DNA from: CAZRIZ01 sp050950465
GTDB lineage: Bacteria; Patescibacteriota; Saccharimonadia; Saccharimonadales; Saccharimonadaceae
Reading direction: 5' to 3'
Assembly: GCA_050950465.1 (NCBI GenBank)
Contig: JBMNHQ010000001.1
Location: 1 to 64,000, forward strand
DNA: 64,000 bases
Each line of letters starts with the position of its first letter. The stretch's first letter is position 1. The translations under genes were made by a program, and so were the position numbers. The notes beneath the pieces were generated by a model that did not search any database, was not told where the DNA came from, and was given only the letters and a program-made list of their open reading frames with translations. Shown here one piece after another: positions 33,704-41,411 of this stretch.

Positions 33704-33735
33704 AACCCCCGCCCCGTGCGGGGGTTAGCTCTTTT
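33704..33735 (+). terminator. Terminator of small gene 1
   Basis: CCCCCGC...GCGGGGG stem followed by CTCTTTT; nearly identical to the terminator after small gene 2. Confidence 0.85.
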
Positions 33736-33745
33736 AATTTAAGTA

Positions 33746-33774
33746 TTGACTTTTTATTGTGCTTGTGTTATGAT
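33746..33774 (+). promoter_or_regulatory. Promoter of small gene 2
   Basis: TTGACT (33746-33751), 17-bp spacer, TATGAT (33769-33774). Confidence 0.75.
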
Positions 33775-33778
33775 ATAG

Positions 33779-33949
33779 GTATTGAGTTGTAAAATCAGCT
33801 CAAAGCACGTTAAGGTTAGGTTAAGTCATCTATTTGCAGGTTTATGCCCTGGCCAACCAGTTGAGATTAGAGTTAATGTCAATTGCTTGGCCAGGACTAC
33901 TGGCTAATAAATATTATAGCCGGGACTACCGGCAAATAGGAGGTGCCTT
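33779..33949 (+). promoter_or_regulatory. Structured 5' leader of small gene 2
   Basis: The first 45 nt keep the conserved module (attgagtt...cagctcaaagcacgttaag then gttaggtta). The rest differs in sequence but repeats the plan: a long stem CCTGGCCAA/TTGGCCAGG around about 30 nt, then a short GCCGGgactaCCGGC hairpin ending beside the TAGGAGGT site. Confidence 0.65.
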
Positions 33950-34387
33950 ATGGCAAAATTCTCTTTTGTTTCCCCCGTTACTTTTTCCTTTACTGATCTT
34001 CTTATGGAGATCAAAGAAGGAACCGTGTATACGCACGCTTTTGACGAGAAGCGATATACACGGAACCTGTACGACTGGCAGCGCATCAAAGCTGCCGGAT
34101 CGTACAATCTCAACAATGGCGTCCTCGTCATTGTTAACGAGGACGGGCGTGAGTATGTTACGCCCTGCTGGGACGACTCTACCCTGAGAGCCCTCTGCAC
34201 GAAGGGCTTCAGGGAGAATAAAAGTCTATTCGTGCCATTCTCGAACTGGGAACAGTTTGAGGACCCAGAGCTACAAGAGCGCTGGAAGGCGCTCTGGGGA
34301 GTTGCAAAAATCATGCGACTCCGGGACAAGAAATTGTCCTTCCTGGCCGCCTGTAAAGAGTCGGCCAACCTCCACACTGATAACTAA
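33950..34387 (+). CDS. Hypothetical protein, small gene 2 of the trio
   Basis: Not recognised; 145 residues, soluble, with AGGAGGT 6 nt before the ATG. The middle (NNGVLVIVNEDGREYVTPCWDD) weakly echoes the shared core of small genes 1 and 3, so membership of the same family is possible but unproven. The C-terminal half is rich in Trp, Lys and Arg (WEQFEDPELQERWKALWG). Leader and terminator sharing shows it is regulated with its neighbours. Confidence 0.72.
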   Translation: MAKFSFVSPVTFSFTDLLMEIKEGTVYTHAFDEKRYTRNLYDWQRIKAAGSYNLNNGVLVIVNEDGREYVTPCWDDSTLRALCTKGFRENKSLFVPFSNWEQFEDPELQERWKALWGVAKIMRLRDKKLSFLAACKESANLHTDN

Positions 34388-34390
34388 CCA

Positions 34391-34428
34391 ACCCAACCCC
34401 CGCCCCGTGCGGGGGTTTACCTCTTTTG
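34391..34428 (+). terminator. Terminator of small gene 2
   Basis: CCCCCGCcccgtGCGGGGG followed by TTTaccTCTTTT, close copy of the one at 33704. Confidence 0.85.
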
Positions 34429-34437
34429 ATTTAAGTA

Positions 34438-34466
34438 TTGACTTTTTATTGTGCTTGTGCTATAAT
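34438..34466 (+). promoter_or_regulatory. Promoter of small gene 3
   Basis: TTGACT (34438-34443), 17-bp spacer, perfect TATAAT (34461-34466). The spacer (ttttattgtgcttgtgc) is almost identical to that of small gene 2. Confidence 0.82.
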
Positions 34467-34468
34467 AT

Positions 34469-34658
34469 AGATATTGAGTTAGATAGTAGCTCAAAGTACA
34501 TTAAGGTTAGGTATAAGTAAGATTCTTCATGAATCACCTCCAGATTGTGGCTTGGGCTAGAAATTAGCGTAAGTCGCAATCTGGAGGTGAAACTCCAAAT
34601 ATCATGGCGAGCACGGCCAAAACAGTGTGACGGCCAAAACGGCCGTTTGGAGGAAGGA
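34469..34658 (+). promoter_or_regulatory. Structured 5' leader of small gene 3
   Basis: Conserved module GAGTTagatagtAGCTC and gttaggtataag, GATTCttcatGAATC hairpin, then a perfect 13-bp stem CACCTCCAGATTG/CAATCTGGAGGTG. Its 3' arm overlaps a competing GGAGgtgaaaCTCC hairpin. ACGGCCaaaacGGCCGT lies just before the GGAGGAAGG site. The two overlapping stems cannot form at once, the usual signature of a switching leader. Confidence 0.72.
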
Positions 34659-35066
34659 ATGAAGAAATCATTACTCGACAAGGCGGTTGAAATAGTGGCA
34701 CAAAAAACAGGCTACTATTACAACAACAGCAGGCTGCTGTTCCTAAACGAGAACTTTCAACCAGAGTTGCCCATGAATCGGGTAACTATGGCCACGTTTA
34801 AGGTATACTCGCAAGAGGCTACCATCCAAGCCATTGTTGTTAATGATAACGATGGCAAAACTTGGCTTATACTCGATGTTAGCCAAGAGGAACTTGAGTC
34901 CCTCTTCGAAGAGGGTTATGTGGTTCGGAGTGGTATATGCACATGCTCCGAAATCAACACAAGGCATGGCCATAATGGCCGAACCTTTATAGAACCAGAG
35001 ATTGAATCTCTGGTTTGGCAAGCGCTGATTAAAGCCCGTGCCAGAGCCTACAGAGAGCAGAAATGA
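34659..35066 (+). CDS. Hypothetical protein, small gene 3 of the trio
   Basis: Not recognised. The ATG at 34659 after GGAGGAAGG is preferred; the longer open frame runs back through the leader hairpins. The 135-residue soluble protein shares with small gene 1 the core TIQAIVVND, a helix with EELESLFEEGYVV, a cysteine pair (ICTCSE) and an IESLVWQALIKARAR helix. No known fold or catalytic motif is apparent. It is the last gene of the array. Confidence 0.75.
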   Translation: MKKSLLDKAVEIVAQKTGYYYNNSRLLFLNENFQPELPMNRVTMATFKVYSQEATIQAIVVNDNDGKTWLILDVSQEELESLFEEGYVVRSGICTCSEINTRHGHNGRTFIEPEIESLVWQALIKARARAYREQK

Positions 35067-35082
35067 AGATCCTAACCAACCA

Positions 35083-35113
35083 ACCCCCGCTTCGGCGGGG
35101 GTTTACCTTTCTT
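35083..35113 (+). terminator. Terminator of small gene 3
   Basis: CCCCCGCttcgGCGGGGG tetraloop hairpin with a T-rich tail. Confidence 0.85.
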
Positions 35114-35128
35114 GCACCTTTTTTGAAT

Positions 35129-35156
35129 TTGACTTTTTTCGTAAATAATATATGAT
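35129..35156 (+). promoter_or_regulatory. Promoter of the candidate ncRNA
   Basis: TTGACT (35129-35134), 16-bp spacer, TATGAT (35151-35156); same -35 and T-rich start as the trio promoters. Confidence 0.6.
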
Positions 35157-35159
35157 AAT

Positions 35160-35391
35160 CGTAAGGTGTTCGGACTGTGGTTGGTTGTGGTTTTGAACGG
35201 CGGGCAAAATTGTCTTTTTAGACATTTAATCCTGATGGTCACGTTCATACTTGTCACACAAGTGTGCCAAAAACACCTCGGGCACACAGCTCTTTCCGTA
35301 ACCACCGCAGAGCCGGCAACCCACACCTAGGCATTTTGGGAAATGATTCCTCCTACCAAATGCCCCCTCGCTCAACAGCGAGGGTTTTTCT
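35160..35391 (+). ncRNA. Candidate structured noncoding RNA, class unknown
   Basis: A promoter at 35129 and a terminator (CCCTCGCT/AGCGAGGG plus TTTTT, 35365-35389) enclose about 230 nt without a convincing gene. Ends pair (GGTGT with ACACC, TCGG with CCGG, GTGGTT with AACCAC). Inside are hairpins TGTCTtttAGACA, ACTTGTcacACAAGT and GTGTGCC/GGGCACAC. The hallmark sequences of SRP RNA, tmRNA and RNase P RNA are not seen; a 6S-like or new RNA is possible. A weak 54-codon frame from GTG near 35166 has no ribosome-binding site. Confidence 0.45.
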
Positions 35392-35442
35392 TTACCCAAC
35401 ACCTTGACTTTTTCTCTAAACAGCGTAAAATAATGCGGGTAC

Positions 35443-35519
35443 GGAACCGTAGCTCAGGCGGTTAGAGCACCTGCCTTTTAAGCAGGGTGTCGTGAGTTCG
35501 AGTCTCACCGGTTCCACCA
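35443..35519 (+). tRNA. tRNA-Lys (TTT)
   Basis: Acceptor GGAACCG/CGGTTCC, anticodon stem CCTGC/GCAGG with loop CTTTTAA (anticodon TTT), T arm GTGAG/CTCAC, discriminator A, encoded CCA; 77 nt. Confidence 0.97.
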
Positions 35520-35998
35520 AATAAAAATACCACCGCAGGTGGTTTTTTTGTTTGGTCCGAGCTGAGACGAGAACTCAGATTTTTGCGCAGCAAAAATGAG
35601 TTCGGCGGAGTGAGTGAAGCGAGTGAAAAGCAAGCCGCCTTGGCGGCTTATTTTTCCGAGCAAATGAACGGAGGAAGTGAAACTGATGTCTCACCGGTTC
35701 CACCAAATAAAAATACCACCGCAGGTGGTTTTTTTGTTTGGTCCGAGCTGAGACGAGAACTCAGATTTTTGCGCAGCAAAAATGAGTTCGGCGGAGTGAG
35801 TGAAGCGAGTGAAAAGCAAGCCGCCTTGGCGGCTTATTTTTCCGAGCAAATGAACGGAGGAAGTGAAACTGATGTCTCACCGGTTCCACCAAATAAAAAT
35901 ACCACCGCAGGTGGTATTTTTAGTTGGTCGTAGCAGTGACCCGATTCACGACGTTTTGCATTAGCAAAACAAGTCGTGAGTTCGATAAAGTGGATAAG
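35502..35998 (+). repeat. Exact 186-bp tandem repeat starting in the tRNA-Lys T arm
   Basis: Period starts are 35502, 35688 and 35874. The first two units are identical; the third is partial. Each opens with the T-arm 3' half and acceptor (gtctcaccggttccacca). It continues with a terminator hairpin, an inverted T-arm copy (GAACTCA...TGAGTTC around TTTTTGCgcaGCAAAAA) and the GAGTGAAAAGCAAGCC/GGCTTATTTTTCCGAGC hairpin, then returns to the T arm. The partial unit ends in a CACGAC...GTCGTG hairpin and gtcgtgagttcga, right at the nth promoter. Confidence 0.88.
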
Positions 35999-36011
35999 GT
36001 ATAATTTAAGT

Positions 36012-36860
36012 ATGCTTGATTTATCAAAAATAGACGATAACGACGTAAAACATAAATTAGAAACTGAACTAAAGACAGCTGAACCTCTATCAGACCGCTG
36101 GCGAATAATCGGCACATCACTTAACGCCTTAGAAGTTGAGTCTTTTTCTAAAACTAAAACCTACCCTAGGCCCGACCATCCTAATCCTAAAAGACGACGA
36201 CCAGTCGAGTTTCTGTTAATTGGTGTCTTAGTATCCCTAAGAACAACTTTAGAAAATGAACAGTTGGCTATGGACCGGTTGCTAGATAGATGCCTAACAA
36301 TTTCTGATGTCTTGACACTAGATGAAAAAGAATTAACCGAAATCATCCGACCAGCTGGGATGGCTCAACAAAAAAGCCAAAGAATCTTAGCTTGTCTACG
36401 CGAGATTCAAAAACTCGACGGCGGACTGGCTAGCTTAGAACAAAAAAGCAAAACAGAGGCACGAAATTATCTACTTTCACTTCCTGGTATTGGCCCAAAA
36501 GCGGCTGACTGTGTGATGACCATCGGACTCGGCTTTTCTTCTATGGTTGTAGACGTAAATGTTTTTCGCATGGCATCGTATCTATTTGGGATAGAAATAA
36601 AATCAACATATAAATTTACTAGCACAACTAGTGTTAATTACATAAAACAACGCCTAGATGAAGCAATTGGTGAAGACGCCTTTTTATGTCAAATCATCCA
36701 CACCATGCTTTTGTTGGCTGGTAGAAGAGTAGGTAAAGAACACTCATCAGAACGATGTCTGGGTAAAAAATACTGTATCTCGTGTCACGAGCGAACTGCC
36801 TTAAGACACCCTATTCTGTTCGAAACAATACCTCATACAAAGCATAGACTCCGGCAATAG
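36012..36860 (+). CDS. Endonuclease III-like DNA glycosylase/AP lyase
   Basis: HhH-GPD protein for base excision repair. The helix-hairpin-helix LLSLPGIGPKAADCVM contains the lyase lysine, and the catalytic Asp follows in MVVDVNVFRM. The C-terminal cysteine cluster is C-x5-C-x2-C (RCLGKKYCISC) with no clear fourth cysteine in the usual place, so the 4Fe-4S centre may be altered. About 60 extra N-terminal residues precede the fold. The ATG at 36012 lies 6 nt after TATAAT (36000-36005): leaderless. The 3' end overlaps the convergent gene by 50 nt. Confidence 0.88.
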   Translation: MLDLSKIDDNDVKHKLETELKTAEPLSDRWRIIGTSLNALEVESFSKTKTYPRPDHPNPKRRRPVEFLLIGVLVSLRTTLENEQLAMDRLLDRCLTISDVLTLDEKELTEIIRPAGMAQQKSQRILACLREIQKLDGGLASLEQKSKTEARNYLLSLPGIGPKAADCVMTIGLGFSSMVVDVNVFRMASYLFGIEIKSTYKFTSTTSVNYIKQRLDEAIGEDAFLCQIIHTMLLLAGRRVGKEHSSERCLGKKYCISCHERTALRHPILFETIPHTKHRLRQ

Positions 36861-37257
36861 TCAGTAAAACTTTGTGATAATTAACTAGAAATAATTTAAT
36901 ATCCAATGAATTCATATCTAACCTAAACCAATATCCTAGGCTACCATTAAGTAAAACCATAATCGTCAAAGCAAAGACTGCCGCCTCAACAATCCGCCCA
37001 TTGCGCTCTCGACCAGTCGAGGTAGATTTGTAAATCGAGAAGCTCGCCACTGCTAGAATTACGAGAGTTTCCACCAACGCCTGTAACCAAGTCAGAGGTT
37101 TGCCGAAGCCCAAACTAGCCAGCCATTGCGCTATAGTTAAGCTCCACCAACTTATCAAAAAATAACCAAAAATTGTCACAATCAGTGGAATACCCAACCG
37201 TCGTCGCAACAAGAAAACCGCCACACCAATAATTAAAAAGATTATACCGTAGACCAT
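36811..37257 (-). CDS. CvpA-like or uncharacterised membrane protein
   Basis: At 148 residues it has about five hydrophobic segments (GIIFLIIGVAVFLL; LIVTIFGYFLISWWSL; ALVETLVILAVASFSIY; AVFALTIMVLLNGSLGYW; KVLLTIAGVYALYEVLF). The arrangement resembles colicin V production-type or DoxX-like small membrane proteins, but no motif decides. It overlaps the end of the glycosylase gene on the other strand. Confidence 0.65.
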   Translation of the reverse strand: MVYGIIFLIIGVAVFLLRRRLGIPLIVTIFGYFLISWWSLTIAQWLASLGFGKPLTWLQALVETLVILAVASFSIYKSTSTGRERNGRIVEAAVFALTIMVLLNGSLGYWFRLDMNSLDIKLFLVNYHKVLLTIAGVYALYEVLFRTE

Positions 37258-37300
37258 AAGCTCATTGTAGTTAAAATTGCCTCAGCTCGCAAGCCAAAAA

Positions 37301-37333
37301 CAAACATCCTAGTAATCTAAGCTAGGATGTTTG
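37301..37333 (-). terminator. Terminator of the surface-protein operon
   Basis: AAACATCCTAG...CTAGGATGTTT, an 11-bp stem, 16 nt past the stop of the Ig-like protein gene. Confidence 0.8.
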
Positions 37334-37348
37334 AAGATTTATAAATAA

Positions 37349-38734
37349 TCAAACTTCGACTTTAGTCTTAGCTAAGCGTCGTCTTTTACTAATACGCACA
37401 ACACTAGTGATTAAGGCAATCAGAATTAGATACAGCAGCCATGACGGGATATTTGTACGATTAATACGAATATAGCCGGTTTTTGGTGGCAGAATAAAGC
37501 CAAATTCATCTTCAGCATCAACTGTAAATACTACATTTAAGACGGTAGAATTACCGGCACCATCGGTTGCCGTCACCACCATATCATATTCACCACTAGC
37601 CAGAGCAGAAATCACACCTTCAGGTAGCGTCCAAGTGCCATCACCGTTATTAGTAGCAGTATAAGTGTGGCCATTTATTTCAACTGTAATGATAGCCGTT
37701 GGATCATCAGTGGTGCCAGTAACTTCTGGCTGGCGACTATCTGTCTCAGTTTCATCAACAGTTACCTGTGGCGCAATCGTATCAACCGTCAAACCTGGTG
37801 TTAAAGCTGTTGATGCCTCAACTGCATGAGTTGTCGGATGAATTGCTTCGACTATAATATCATAATCACCATCAGCCAAGTCTGGTTGAATCGTGCCAGC
37901 TGGTAACGTCCAAGTACCATCGCCGTTATTAGTAACAGTATAGGTTGTGCCATTAACAGTCACTTCAACTATACTATCAGGCGAACTAATTTCACCGGTC
38001 AATTCTGGCGAAGACTGATTAGTCACTAGTGGATTAATAGTTACGGTTGGTGCTGCCCGATTAATTACCAAAGCCCCGATTTCATTGATAGTATTGATTA
38101 CTACATTGGATGCGTTAATTAATTGCACTTGCACATCATAGGTACCATTTGGTAGCAACGGCTGGATTGTACCCGCCGGTAACGTCCAAGTACCATTGCC
38201 GTGATTGGTAGCTGTATAGGTAGTGCCATCGACCGTTACTTCAATTCGGTGATCATTAATACCAACCTGACCAGTGATGGCTGGGGATGGATTGGGTGTA
38301 ATCTGATGATTAACCGAGATATCATTTGGGTCATAAAACAAATTGAGCGTATGTATAACGTCGTGTCGTGGACAGCCGCCATTAATCGTAATCGTCAGAG
38401 TATTAGACCCAGGGACTAAATTTATACTCTGGCTAAACGACTGGCCAGCCTCAAACTGAACTGTACTCTGCGCCAATTGGGTTGCTCCACGTCGAGTAGT
38501 TGCCTGATAAACCCAATCAGTTAAAAAATTGAGACTGATTGGACTAACAAATACTGTCGAATCATTGGCATAGTTTAGTGTAACCGATGGCTCAGTGTTA
38601 GTTTCAGTGCAAACTTCCATGTTGATATTAACATCGCCCGCCCACACTTGATATGACGCTATTGCTCCAAATAAAGCAATTGCGCTAATAATTGATAATA
38701 ATTTTAATTTAGAAATTCTTCTTTTTCCGACCAT
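37349..38734 (-). CDS. Surface protein with three Ig-like repeats and LPPKTG-type C terminus
   Basis: A signal peptide (KLKLLSIISAIALFGAIAS) leads to an N-terminal domain (35-160) and three Big-type Ig-like repeats (about 160-400). Each contains YTATNxGxGTWTLPxGxI, where TVTNNGDGTWTLPAGTIQ is one version. The end reads LPPKTG, a linker, a TM helix (WLLYLILIALITSVV) and RKRRR-type basic residues: a sortase-like or membrane anchor. The first 26 nt overlap the DUF916-like gene upstream, so the two are coupled. Probably a stalk or partner for the small WGYR-domain proteins of this locus. Confidence 0.83.
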   Translation of the reverse strand: MVGKRRISKLKLLSIISAIALFGAIASYQVWAGDVNINMEVCTETNTEPSVTLNYANDSTVFVSPISLNFLTDWVYQATTRRGATQLAQSTVQFEAGQSFSQSINLVPGSNTLTITINGGCPRHDVIHTLNLFYDPNDISVNHQITPNPSPAITGQVGINDHRIEVTVDGTTYTATNHGNGTWTLPAGTIQPLLPNGTYDVQVQLINASNVVINTINEIGALVINRAAPTVTINPLVTNQSSPELTGEISSPDSIVEVTVNGTTYTVTNNGDGTWTLPAGTIQPDLADGDYDIIVEAIHPTTHAVEASTALTPGLTVDTIAPQVTVDETETDSRQPEVTGTTDDPTAIITVEINGHTYTATNNGDGTWTLPEGVISALASGEYDMVVTATDGAGNSTVLNVVFTVDAEDEFGFILPPKTGYIRINRTNIPSWLLYLILIALITSVVRISKRRRLAKTKVEV

Positions 38735-39617
38735 AATGTTTCCATAATATTAATGCTACAATGACTAGAGCTATAGCGCCCATAATAATGGGAGAGATAA
38801 ACAAGACCCAGCCACTATGCTCAAATGTCTTATCTAAAAATTTAGTTGTTATATTGACGTTAAACAAGCCCATTATAGGAGCGCCCTCCCATTTCATCTC
38901 GACCGCCCGTCGACTCCTTGGCATAATTTTAGTGTCTGGACGGGTAAAACTGTAAACCTCTCTACCTAACAGGGTACTAGCCTTGATAGTAGTTTCAGCT
39001 TCAAAGTCTGTGTTGCCAGTATTCTCAATTATTTGTTTGACACTAAGATTGGAGTTAAATTTGACTTTGGGAATTTGTGGCACCTCAGCACGGCCTTCTA
39101 AAACAGGATTGACATCAGTTTTGGCATAAAGCAACATACCAACCCGTTTGTTGCTCAAGATTGCACCAGTCGTACCACCAGCCGTTTCTGCAAACAACAC
39201 CGCATACTGCCCACCAGCTGGAATCTGCTTTGGTACATCGACAGTGTATTTTACCTCAACATTTTCCTTAGTCTTCAGAAAGTATTTCTCCTGCGCAAAC
39301 TCAATCCAATCTACTAGATAAGTTTGCTCCGATTGCGTTTCAAAATCTTGCTGATATTCTTCACCTTTCACCGAATAGGGACTGGCGCTGACGGTAAATT
39401 CGAAGTCCTCATCGCCAGTATTGTAAATTTTAAACGATCCTTCAAAAGACTGCCCCGCCTTTAGTTCAATATTATCCTGCGCTGGTGACATGGTAATTTC
39501 GTTTTTCTTACCGTTGTCGGCTAAGACCGATTTGGGTAAAATTAACATCATTCCAATTGTCATTAACACAATTAAACTGATAAATGTTCGGCTGAAGCAG
39601 TGCTTTTGATTGATCAT
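38709..39617 (-). CDS. DUF916/WxLIP-like membrane-anchored surface protein
   Basis: A signal peptide (about 10-33) precedes a domain resembling WxL-interacting proteins: MSPAQDNIELKAGQSFEGSFKIYNTGDEDFEF, cited here as MSPAQDNIELKAG and FKIYNTGDEDFEF, then a YTVDVPKQIPAGGQYAVLF strand region. A second Ig-like domain (about 170-255), a TM helix (VLFISPIIMGAIALVIVALIL) and a basic KKKNF tail follow. In Firmicutes such proteins bind WxL-domain partners and peptidoglycan. Here it lies next to three small secreted proteins with a conserved WGYR motif, suggesting an analogous complex. Confidence 0.82.
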   Translation of the reverse strand: MINQKHCFSRTFISLIVLMTIGMMLILPKSVLADNGKKNEITMSPAQDNIELKAGQSFEGSFKIYNTGDEDFEFTVSASPYSVKGEEYQQDFETQSEQTYLVDWIEFAQEKYFLKTKENVEVKYTVDVPKQIPAGGQYAVLFAETAGGTTGAILSNKRVGMLLYAKTDVNPVLEGRAEVPQIPKVKFNSNLSVKQIIENTGNTDFEAETTIKASTLLGREVYSFTRPDTKIMPRSRRAVEMKWEGAPIMGLFNVNITTKFLDKTFEHSGWVLFISPIIMGAIALVIVALILWKHYGRKKKNF

Positions 39618-39634
39618 ATTCCCCTATTCTTGCT

Positions 39635-40249
39635 TTATGGACTATTAGTGGTAGCCGTGTAGGTAACCCTACCTGTATAAGTACCACTAGGTCTGTTGCT
39701 GTCTGCCATTATAGCATACCAGATGTTAGTTGTGTCATTATCAGCCTCTGAGCCTGTTGACTTAACCTGATCTGGTGAACCATTGGCTGGAACACCTGCC
39801 CAAGAGTAGGCACTAGTAGCCACGTTAGTTTCTACTGCTGCGCCAGGACCAAAACCACCCGCATTTGCCACTCGGTAGCCCCAAGTGTTAGACGTCAAGG
39901 CTGACGGAGTAGTTAGATTACCTGCTCCCTGCGCAATAGCGTTAGCGCCATTTAACAGACTGGTTTCATCATCAAACATCTCTAGGTTTAAGTTATAACC
40001 AGTAGAGTTGTTTGAGCTGACAGTCACAATATCACGTGCGCTAGACAATCTAGCATCACCTCCCGAGGGAGTAACTGATATGTTAACATTGCCCAAACTA
40101 GAGATTGATATAGTCGAACCGACTCTGGCAGTAATTGTTGTATTGCCTTCTACGTTGGCAGCAAATCCATCGCCAGACGCTAGTACGGCTGCTACAACAA
40201 TAGCTAGACTAGCAACTAAAACTTTGATTTGAAATTTTTCTTCACTCAT
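39635..40249 (-). CDS. Secreted WxL-like protein (WGYR / YTGxVxYTA domain), copy 1
   Basis: Signal peptide (about 10-30), then one beta-rich domain of about 170 residues. Hallmarks shared with the next two genes and with the C terminus of the RCC1 protein: an N-terminal TTITARVGSTISIS strand, NNSTGYNLNL, NTWGYRV and the final YTGRVTYTAT. No membrane anchor or LPxTG is present, so retention probably depends on a binding partner such as the DUF916-like protein 18 nt downstream. Confidence 0.8.
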   Translation of the reverse strand: MSEEKFQIKVLVASLAIVVAAVLASGDGFAANVEGNTTITARVGSTISISSLGNVNISVTPSGGDARLSSARDIVTVSSNNSTGYNLNLEMFDDETSLLNGANAIAQGAGNLTTPSALTSNTWGYRVANAGGFGPGAAVETNVATSAYSWAGVPANGSPDQVKSTGSEADNDTTNIWYAIMADSNRPSGTYTGRVTYTATTNSP

Positions 40250-40276
40250 TTTTCCTTCTTTTTGTTTTAGTTAATA

Positions 40277-40834
40277 TTAGCTGTTAGTTGTTGCGGTATA
40301 GGTTACTTGCCCAGTGTAATCACCACTTGGTTGACCAACACCAACCTGTGCGCCATAGCGTACCGATGTAACATCACCTCCACCAGTCGTATGACCAGAC
40401 GTGGTTTTAACATCTTGACCAGCTAATGTTACCTTGGCATAGCTAGTACTGGTTGGTCCACCAAAACTGCCGAGATTATCAATACGATAACCCCAAGAGT
40501 CAGAACTCATAGTGCTTGGATTTAGCCAAGAACCCGAGGTGGGACCAATGGAGTCGCCCCCTTTAACCAATCGATCAGACGTAGTCGCCTTCAGGTTCAA
40601 GACATAGCCATTGTGGCTATTGGTGTTGACTGTTACAGTATCAACCCCAGACGACACACCAGTGCCTGGCACTATGTTCATTAACACACTGCCGCTGGTT
40701 GTAATTGAAATGACCGATTGGACCTGAGCGTTGACCGTGATGTTAGTCGACTGCTCGGCAGCCAACACACTAACCCCTGACGACAATCCAGCTACTAGCA
40801 ACGCAACGACAAATATTAAAGTTTTTCTTGTCAT
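40277..40834 (-). CDS. Secreted WxL-like protein (WGYR domain), copy 2
   Basis: Signal peptide (FVVALLVAGLSSGVSVLAA) and the same domain: NITVNAQVQSVISI, NSHNGYVLNL, DSWGYRI, and a C-terminal PSGDYTGQVTYTAT. 185 residues with no anchor. AGGACG-like site before the ATG. Spacing of 20-30 nt to both neighbours indicates one operon reading from 41411 towards 37349. Confidence 0.8.
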   Translation of the reverse strand: MTRKTLIFVVALLVAGLSSGVSVLAAEQSTNITVNAQVQSVISITTSGSVLMNIVPGTGVSSGVDTVTVNTNSHNGYVLNLKATTSDRLVKGGDSIGPTSGSWLNPSTMSSDSWGYRIDNLGSFGGPTSTSYAKVTLAGQDVKTTSGHTTGGGDVTSVRYGAQVGVGQPSGDYTGQVTYTATTNS

Positions 40835-40853
40835 TTTTCGTCCTTTCTGAAGA

Positions 40854-41411
40854 TTACCCAGCTGGAGTTACGGCAGTATAGGTAATAACATCCGTGTAAG
40901 TACCACTTATTTTGCTTGAATCAACTAGCACACCATAGGTAATATCAGTCGGGTGATTTGATACCGGACCAGTAGCACTGTTAATCTGAACATTTGTGTC
41001 AGTAATGCCAGCATAGTGGTTAGCTGTAAAAGTACTTAGGCGATAACCCCAAGTGTTGTTAGCTAGGGTATTTGGCGAGGTAAATGCATTAGTTGAGGCA
41101 GCAATATTATTAGAAGCATTTAGTCGCAAGCTAGTATCGTTGTCAGCGTCTTTGACATACAATATATAACCACCAGCCGCGTTAGTACTAATTCTAATTT
41201 GTTGAGCGCTACTAGTCTGAACTGTTGCACCTGGCGTTACATTGAACTCATTAGGAGTAGTACCAAAGCTAGCAGCTGAGATAACCTCCTGGATTGTCGC
41301 GTTAATAGTAACGTTAGCCGATTGACTAGCGGCAAATACGCCAGTAACTGAGGCACCGACAGCACCAACTACGATTGCAACTCCGGCTAATGCGAGTTTA
41401 AATTTTTTCAT
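40854..41411 (-). CDS. Secreted WxL-like protein (WGYR domain), copy 3
   Basis: First gene of the five-gene operon. Signal peptide (about 5-28), then NVTINATIQEVIS, NAAGGYILYV, NTWGYRL and SGTYTDVITYTA. The three copies are diverged (well below half identical outside the motifs), so they are old duplicates with possibly distinct partners. AAGGAAAA precedes the ATG. The roughly 280-nt gap upstream (41412-41694) holds no gene that I can support and presumably contains the promoter. Confidence 0.8.
   Translation of the reverse strand: MKKFKLALAGVAIVVGAVGASVTGVFAASQSANVTINATIQEVISAASFGTTPNEFNVTPGATVQTSSAQQIRISTNAAGGYILYVKDADNDTSLRLNASNNIAASTNAFTSPNTLANNTWGYRLSTFTANHYAGITDTNVQINSATGPVSNHPTDITYGVLVDSSKISGTYTDVITYTAVTPAG

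Noticed and set aside
35072..35326. 84-residue minus-strand frame after small gene 3
   Set aside because: No ribosome-binding site, overlaps a terminator, and opposes the candidate ncRNA.
35151..35330. UGA recoding, suggested by a zinc-ribbon-like start (VRCSDCGWLWF) ending at TGA
   Set aside because: The frame meets further TAA/TGA stops soon after, and all other genes in the window read with the standard code.
35160..35391. SRP RNA, tmRNA or RNase P RNA
   Set aside because: The SRP GGAAGG/AGCA tip, the tmRNA tRNA-like end and the RNase P GAAAGUC-type core were looked for and not seen.
35502..35890. CRISPR array
   Set aside because: Units are 186 bp, identical throughout, with no short repeat/unique spacer pattern and no cas genes in the window.
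35583..35933. 116-residue frame across the tandem repeats beside tRNA-Lys(TTT)
   Set aside because: It only reads through repeat DNA and a tRNA tail copy, has no ribosome-binding site, and the same words (GVSEASEKQA) appear at 25.6 kb only because the DNA element is shared.
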